Assembly: GCA_048267245.1 (NCBI GenBank) | Contig: JBLWXV010000001.1 | Coordinates: 434,001 to 498,000 of the forward strand | From: JBLWXV01 sp048267245 | Lineage (GTDB): Bacteria; Bdellovibrionota; Bacteriovoracia; Bacteriovoracales; Bacteriovoracaceae | Length of the DNA stretch: 64,000 nt | Direction of reading: 5' to 3' | Shown: in pieces, positions 61,657-64,000 of the stretch | Layout: every line of letters starts with the position of its first letter | Numbering within the stretch: the stretch's first letter is position 1 | The notes under the pieces: generated by a model | Database searches by the model: none | What the model was told of the DNA's origin: nothing | Seen by the model: only the letters and a program-made list of their open reading frames with translations | Position numbers and translations under genes: made by a program

Positions 61657-61685
61657 ATGATAGATTACTTGACCACTTGCGTCAA
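61657..61685 (-). promoter_or_regulatory. Sigma70-type promoter of the pentapeptide-repeat gene
   Basis: On the minus strand TTGACG (61685-61680) and TATCAT (61662-61657) are exactly 17 bases apart, a near-consensus promoter. It gives a leader of about 55 nucleotides. Confidence 0.6.
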
Positions 61686-61785
61686 GAAAGAAAATTTCAT
61701 TAAGAAACTTTTTTGCAAGACGATAAGAATAATGAGCATTTAGGCCTTCCCGGGGGTATGAACTATCAACCACTTAGGGCCAAAG

Positions 61786-62499
61786 ATGAAATTGCAGGAC
61801 GCAAAAACTGATCTGGAGAGCGCCATGAGCGAGTTTAACAAGGACCAATTGGATAACTTTTTAGGGGTTGTACGCAAGTATATGCAGGTAAGAGGCCCCA
61901 TGTCGCAAAAGGAGCTCGCTGAGCTCACAGAAGTAGGCGTATCGACGATGAGCCGCTTTCTCACTCAGAAGACCAATGACCTCAACTCCCAGCTCATTGC
62001 CAAGGTGGTCGCTAAGCTTCAGATCCCACTTCATGAAATCATCGATTTTGTCGAAGAGGACTATGCAGATAAGTTCATCCGCCTGGTTAAGTTCTACAAG
62101 GCCGAGGATGAAGAGTACGAAGATGAACCGCGCTTTAGTGAGGACGTCGATCAAAAGGTTGGCGACATTACTAAGACTGAGCCCATGGAGAAATCACTTG
62201 GCAGTAGTGGGGGCGGTGACGATCTTGACGACGCCATGATGAAGGCCCTAGGCCACGGTGGGACTGCCCAGCGAAATGCCAGTGCCCAAATCACTATTGG
62301 CGGCAAGAAGAGAACGATTTCGTTTTCTTCTGAGGGCGATAGAGAAAAGAGCTTGAGAGAAAAGATTGAGTCTCTCTCTCCTAGACAAAAAGCTTATATG
62401 TCAGATTTTTTAAATCTCGACATGGAAGGACGCGATTTGATTGTGGATATTGGAAACAATCTCTTTCGCTACTTCCGACAAAAAGGTGTGGATTATTAG
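61786..62499 (+). CDS. HTH (Cro/CI-type) transcriptional regulator
   Basis: The 237-residue protein has an HTH at about residues 42-66: SQKELAELTEVGVSTMSRFL. A middle region (100-175) is acidic and Gly-rich, probably flexible, and a C-terminal helical segment (about 190-237) follows. The HTH is of the XRE/Cro type; targets and effector are unknown. The start at 61786 has AGGG 6 bases upstream; ATG at 61825 with GGAGAGCGCC is a good alternative. It is divergent from the pentapeptide gene. The last 14 bases overlap the next gene. Confidence 0.75.
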   Translation: MKLQDAKTDLESAMSEFNKDQLDNFLGVVRKYMQVRGPMSQKELAELTEVGVSTMSRFLTQKTNDLNSQLIAKVVAKLQIPLHEIIDFVEEDYADKFIRLVKFYKAEDEEYEDEPRFSEDVDQKVGDITKTEPMEKSLGSSGGGDDLDDAMMKALGHGGTAQRNASAQITIGGKKRTISFSSEGDREKSLREKIESLSPRQKAYMSDFLNLDMEGRDLIVDIGNNLFRYFRQKGVDY

Positions 62500-63271
62500 A
62501 AGAGCGCTAACACTACTTTTTTTACTTTGCCTCTCCTTCAGAGTTCACGCTCTGCCGCGCAAAGTTTCAGTGTTCTTCCTCTCTGCACTTACCCAACAGA
62601 AAAGCACTTGGCTTCCTAACGGTGTAGAGCTGCTTGGGAAAATTGCTCAGAATGAAATTTATGAGTGTCAGCCCATGGGGGGCGGATGCTTTCATCCACA
62701 ACTGGGATTTATCGAAGACCCTGATCAGCTCACAAAAGAAGATGAAGCTCAACCTCTAAAATTAAAAACCATGAACGCCATCGAAACTAATGTCATGGAC
62801 TGCGACGACAATTACTACTTTGATATGTACTGTGGAAAGGCCAAGCCAGTGGTCAAGCAAACTAAGGCAAAACTAGAGCTGTGGATTGATACTTCAAGTA
62901 GTCTAAGGGCCGTCGATAACGTTCAAGCTGAGAACTTCTGCTATCGCAAAAGTTTTGCTGAGAGAGTGGTTGAGGGCTGTGGCGATAAAGTTCGCATCAG
63001 TCTCTTTGATACTTCAAAAAAAGCCATGGGTGCCTTCAATGATCTGTGCGGAAGCTATGGTCTTAATGATCAAACTCGCCTTATGAAATGGATTGAAGAC
63101 TCCACGGCCGATCACCTTGTGTTGGTGACGGATATTGATGAGCTCTCAATGAGACTTTCTGATTTTCTCGATCGCATTGGCGCAAAAATCTATGGCGTCG
63201 GAACTACCGGACTAGAAGGTCCTCAATTTACGGACTACGCAAAAGAAATCGCTAAGAGCTGTCAGATGTGA
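62486..63271 (+). CDS. Secreted protein with VWA-like motif
   Basis: A GTG at 62486 starts a 261-residue product with a signal peptide (about 1-22, ending RVHA). The mature part has LELWIDTSSSLRAVD (about 130-145), where DTSSS resembles the metal-binding DxSxS of von Willebrand A domains. Hydrophobic strands such as HLVLVTDIDEL and GAKIYGVGT fit the same fold. Cys are frequent. Function unknown. The GTG start lies within the end of the HTH gene, and its ribosome site is poor, so start choice is uncertain. Confidence 0.55.
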   Translation: MWIIRRALTLLFLLCLSFRVHALPRKVSVFFLSALTQQKSTWLPNGVELLGKIAQNEIYECQPMGGGCFHPQLGFIEDPDQLTKEDEAQPLKLKTMNAIETNVMDCDDNYYFDMYCGKAKPVVKQTKAKLELWIDTSSSLRAVDNVQAENFCYRKSFAERVVEGCGDKVRISLFDTSKKAMGAFNDLCGSYGLNDQTRLMKWIEDSTADHLVLVTDIDELSMRLSDFLDRIGAKIYGVGTTGLEGPQFTDYAKEIAKSCQM

Positions 63272-63283
63272 TAGCTTTGCTCC

Positions 63284-64000
63284 ATGTTCAAAAATCTAGT
63301 GAGTTGGTCCCAGCGCGAGTTTGGCGCTTTGCCATGGCGCCGTGATCACGACCCCTACAAAGTTTTAGTCTCGGAGATCATGCTTCAGCAGACCACTGTG
63401 GGCACGGTATTAAATCACTTTGATCGCTTTCTTGAGCGCTATCCCACGCTTCACGATCTAGGTCGTGCAAGCGAAGAGGATGTTCTCATTGCTTGGAAGG
63501 GACTTGGCTATTATCGCCGGGCTAAGAATTTGCGAAAGGCCTGTGAGGATATTGTCCTCAATCACCAAGGAAAAATCCCCGCCGATCTAGATGAACTACT
63601 CTCAATCAAAGGTGTGGGCGACTATACAGCTCGCGCACTGCTCGCATTTTCTTTTAATCAACCAGCACTAGCAGTGGATGCCAATCTAGAGCGCGTGCTC
63701 GCTCGCTACTTTGGGCTGCAAGAATTTAAAGGCCCAAAGCTCCAAAAGCTCGTCCGAGAAAAATTTGAGTCGGGTGAGATTCTAAGCGCTGAAATGAAGA
63801 AGCTTGGAAGCCGCGATCTCAATGGGGCCCTGATGGACTTGGGGCGAGTCTATTGCCAGGCGAGAAGGGCCGACTGTGCGCTCTGCCCGCTTAAGAAGGA
63901 CTGTTTTAGTGCCGCGCAGGCTAATCCGCTCTCGCTCCCTAGGGTTAAAGAAAGTGAGCTCGAAGCCCGGGCCCAGAAGCACGAATTGTCGCTACTGAGG
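63284..64000 (+). CDS. mutY: A/G-specific adenine glycosylase MutY (3' end outside window)
   Basis: An open frame from ATG 63284 runs off the window end (239 codons). The product has LPWRRDHDPYKVLVSEIMLQ (12-33) with catalytic Glu31, GVGDYTARALLAF (helix-hairpin-helix), AVDANLERVLAR with the catalytic Asp, and the 4Fe-4S ligands C-x6-C-x2-C-x5-C in CQARRADCALCPLKKDC. MutY removes adenine mispaired with 8-oxoguanine. The C-terminal Nudix-like recognition domain would start just beyond the window. Confidence 0.95.
   Translation, partial: MFKNLVSWSQREFGALPWRRDHDPYKVLVSEIMLQQTTVGTVLNHFDRFLERYPTLHDLGRASEEDVLIAWKGLGYYRRAKNLRKACEDIVLNHQGKIPADLDELLSIKGVGDYTARALLAFSFNQPALAVDANLERVLARYFGLQEFKGPKLQKLVREKFESGEILSAEMKKLGSRDLNGALMDLGRVYCQARRADCALCPLKKDCFSAAQANPLSLPRVKESELEARAQKHELSLLR

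Noticed and set aside
61588..61773. 61-residue minus-strand frame ending in an ATGA overlap with the pentapeptide gene
   Set aside because: A near-consensus promoter (61657-61685) lies inside it, its own start has no ribosome site, and only 12 bases separate it from the divergent regulator gene.

Overview
The window reads as chromosomal DNA of a Gram-negative, predator-like deltaproteobacterial-type organism, most plausibly Bdellovibrionota (Bacteriovorax/Bdellovibrio relatives). This is inference from gene content: three FHA-domain proteins with a PP2C phosphatase and a Tad-type TadC, a RomR-like polarity response regulator, a fused alpha/beta branched-chain keto acid dehydrogenase E1, RNase Y, leucine dehydrogenase, many lipoproteins, and a very large Cys-containing surface lipoprotein. 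GC content looks intermediate (mid-40s by eye, not computed). I see no phage, transposon, integron or CRISPR array. Genes are dense, and no gene-free stretch exceeds about 300 bases.

Layout. 1-4.7 kb: end of dnaJ, a lipoprotein with TPR and periplasmic-binding folds, a glycosyltransferase divergent from an HprK-like P-loop protein, and a 33-residue basic protein. 4.8-10.3 kb: AMP nucleosidase with a lysine-rich tail, mreB, a PilZ-like protein, a lipoprotein and two Dpp-type permeases. 10.4-20.5 kb: nagZ, then the most interesting block: a TadC-like protein with an extracytoplasmic Sel1-like head, DUF192, three membrane-anchored FHA proteins and a PP2C phosphatase with overlapping or nearly touching ends, followed by a RomR-like regulator. 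20.5-25.2 kb: birA, rph-rdgB, tRNA-Pro(TGG) with a terminator, a small secreted protein and an SLC13/RCK_C transporter. 25.4-33.3 kb: smc-lolA, a lytic transglycosylase and rimO. 33.3-38.1 kb: a 1614-residue lipoprotein. 38.4-45.4 kb: an NtrC-type regulator, a secreted DUF4214-like protein, epmA, ftsY, zapA-like, a 5-formyl-THF cyclo-ligase gene and rny. 45.5-50.9 kb: an SDR protein lacking the catalytic Tyr, a membrane protein overlapping dus, a Nudix/membrane/zinc-ribbon trio, and a HlyC/CorC protein behind a structured leader. 51-55.8 kb: branched-chain amino acid catabolism (leucine dehydrogenase, fused E1) flanking an outer-membrane barrel. 55.7-64 kb: a short ComEC-like protein, nadC-nadB, a GT-C-like membrane protein, a pentapeptide-repeat protein, an HTH regulator, a secreted VWA-like protein and the start of mutY.

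How genes work together. The TadC/FHA/PP2C/RomR-like segment looks like a phosphothreonine-controlled module that could regulate a Tad pilus or cell polarity; no kinase is visible, so it must lie elsewhere. Leucine dehydrogenase makes the keto acids that the fused E1 oxidises; E2 and E3 are not here. NadB and NadC are two of the three de novo NAD steps. LolA, Slt, NagZ and MreB give the window a cell-envelope flavour. Regulatory sequences worth testing are the leader at 49325-49539, a dyad inside the promoter at 53444-53473, and an inverted repeat at 38133-38163.
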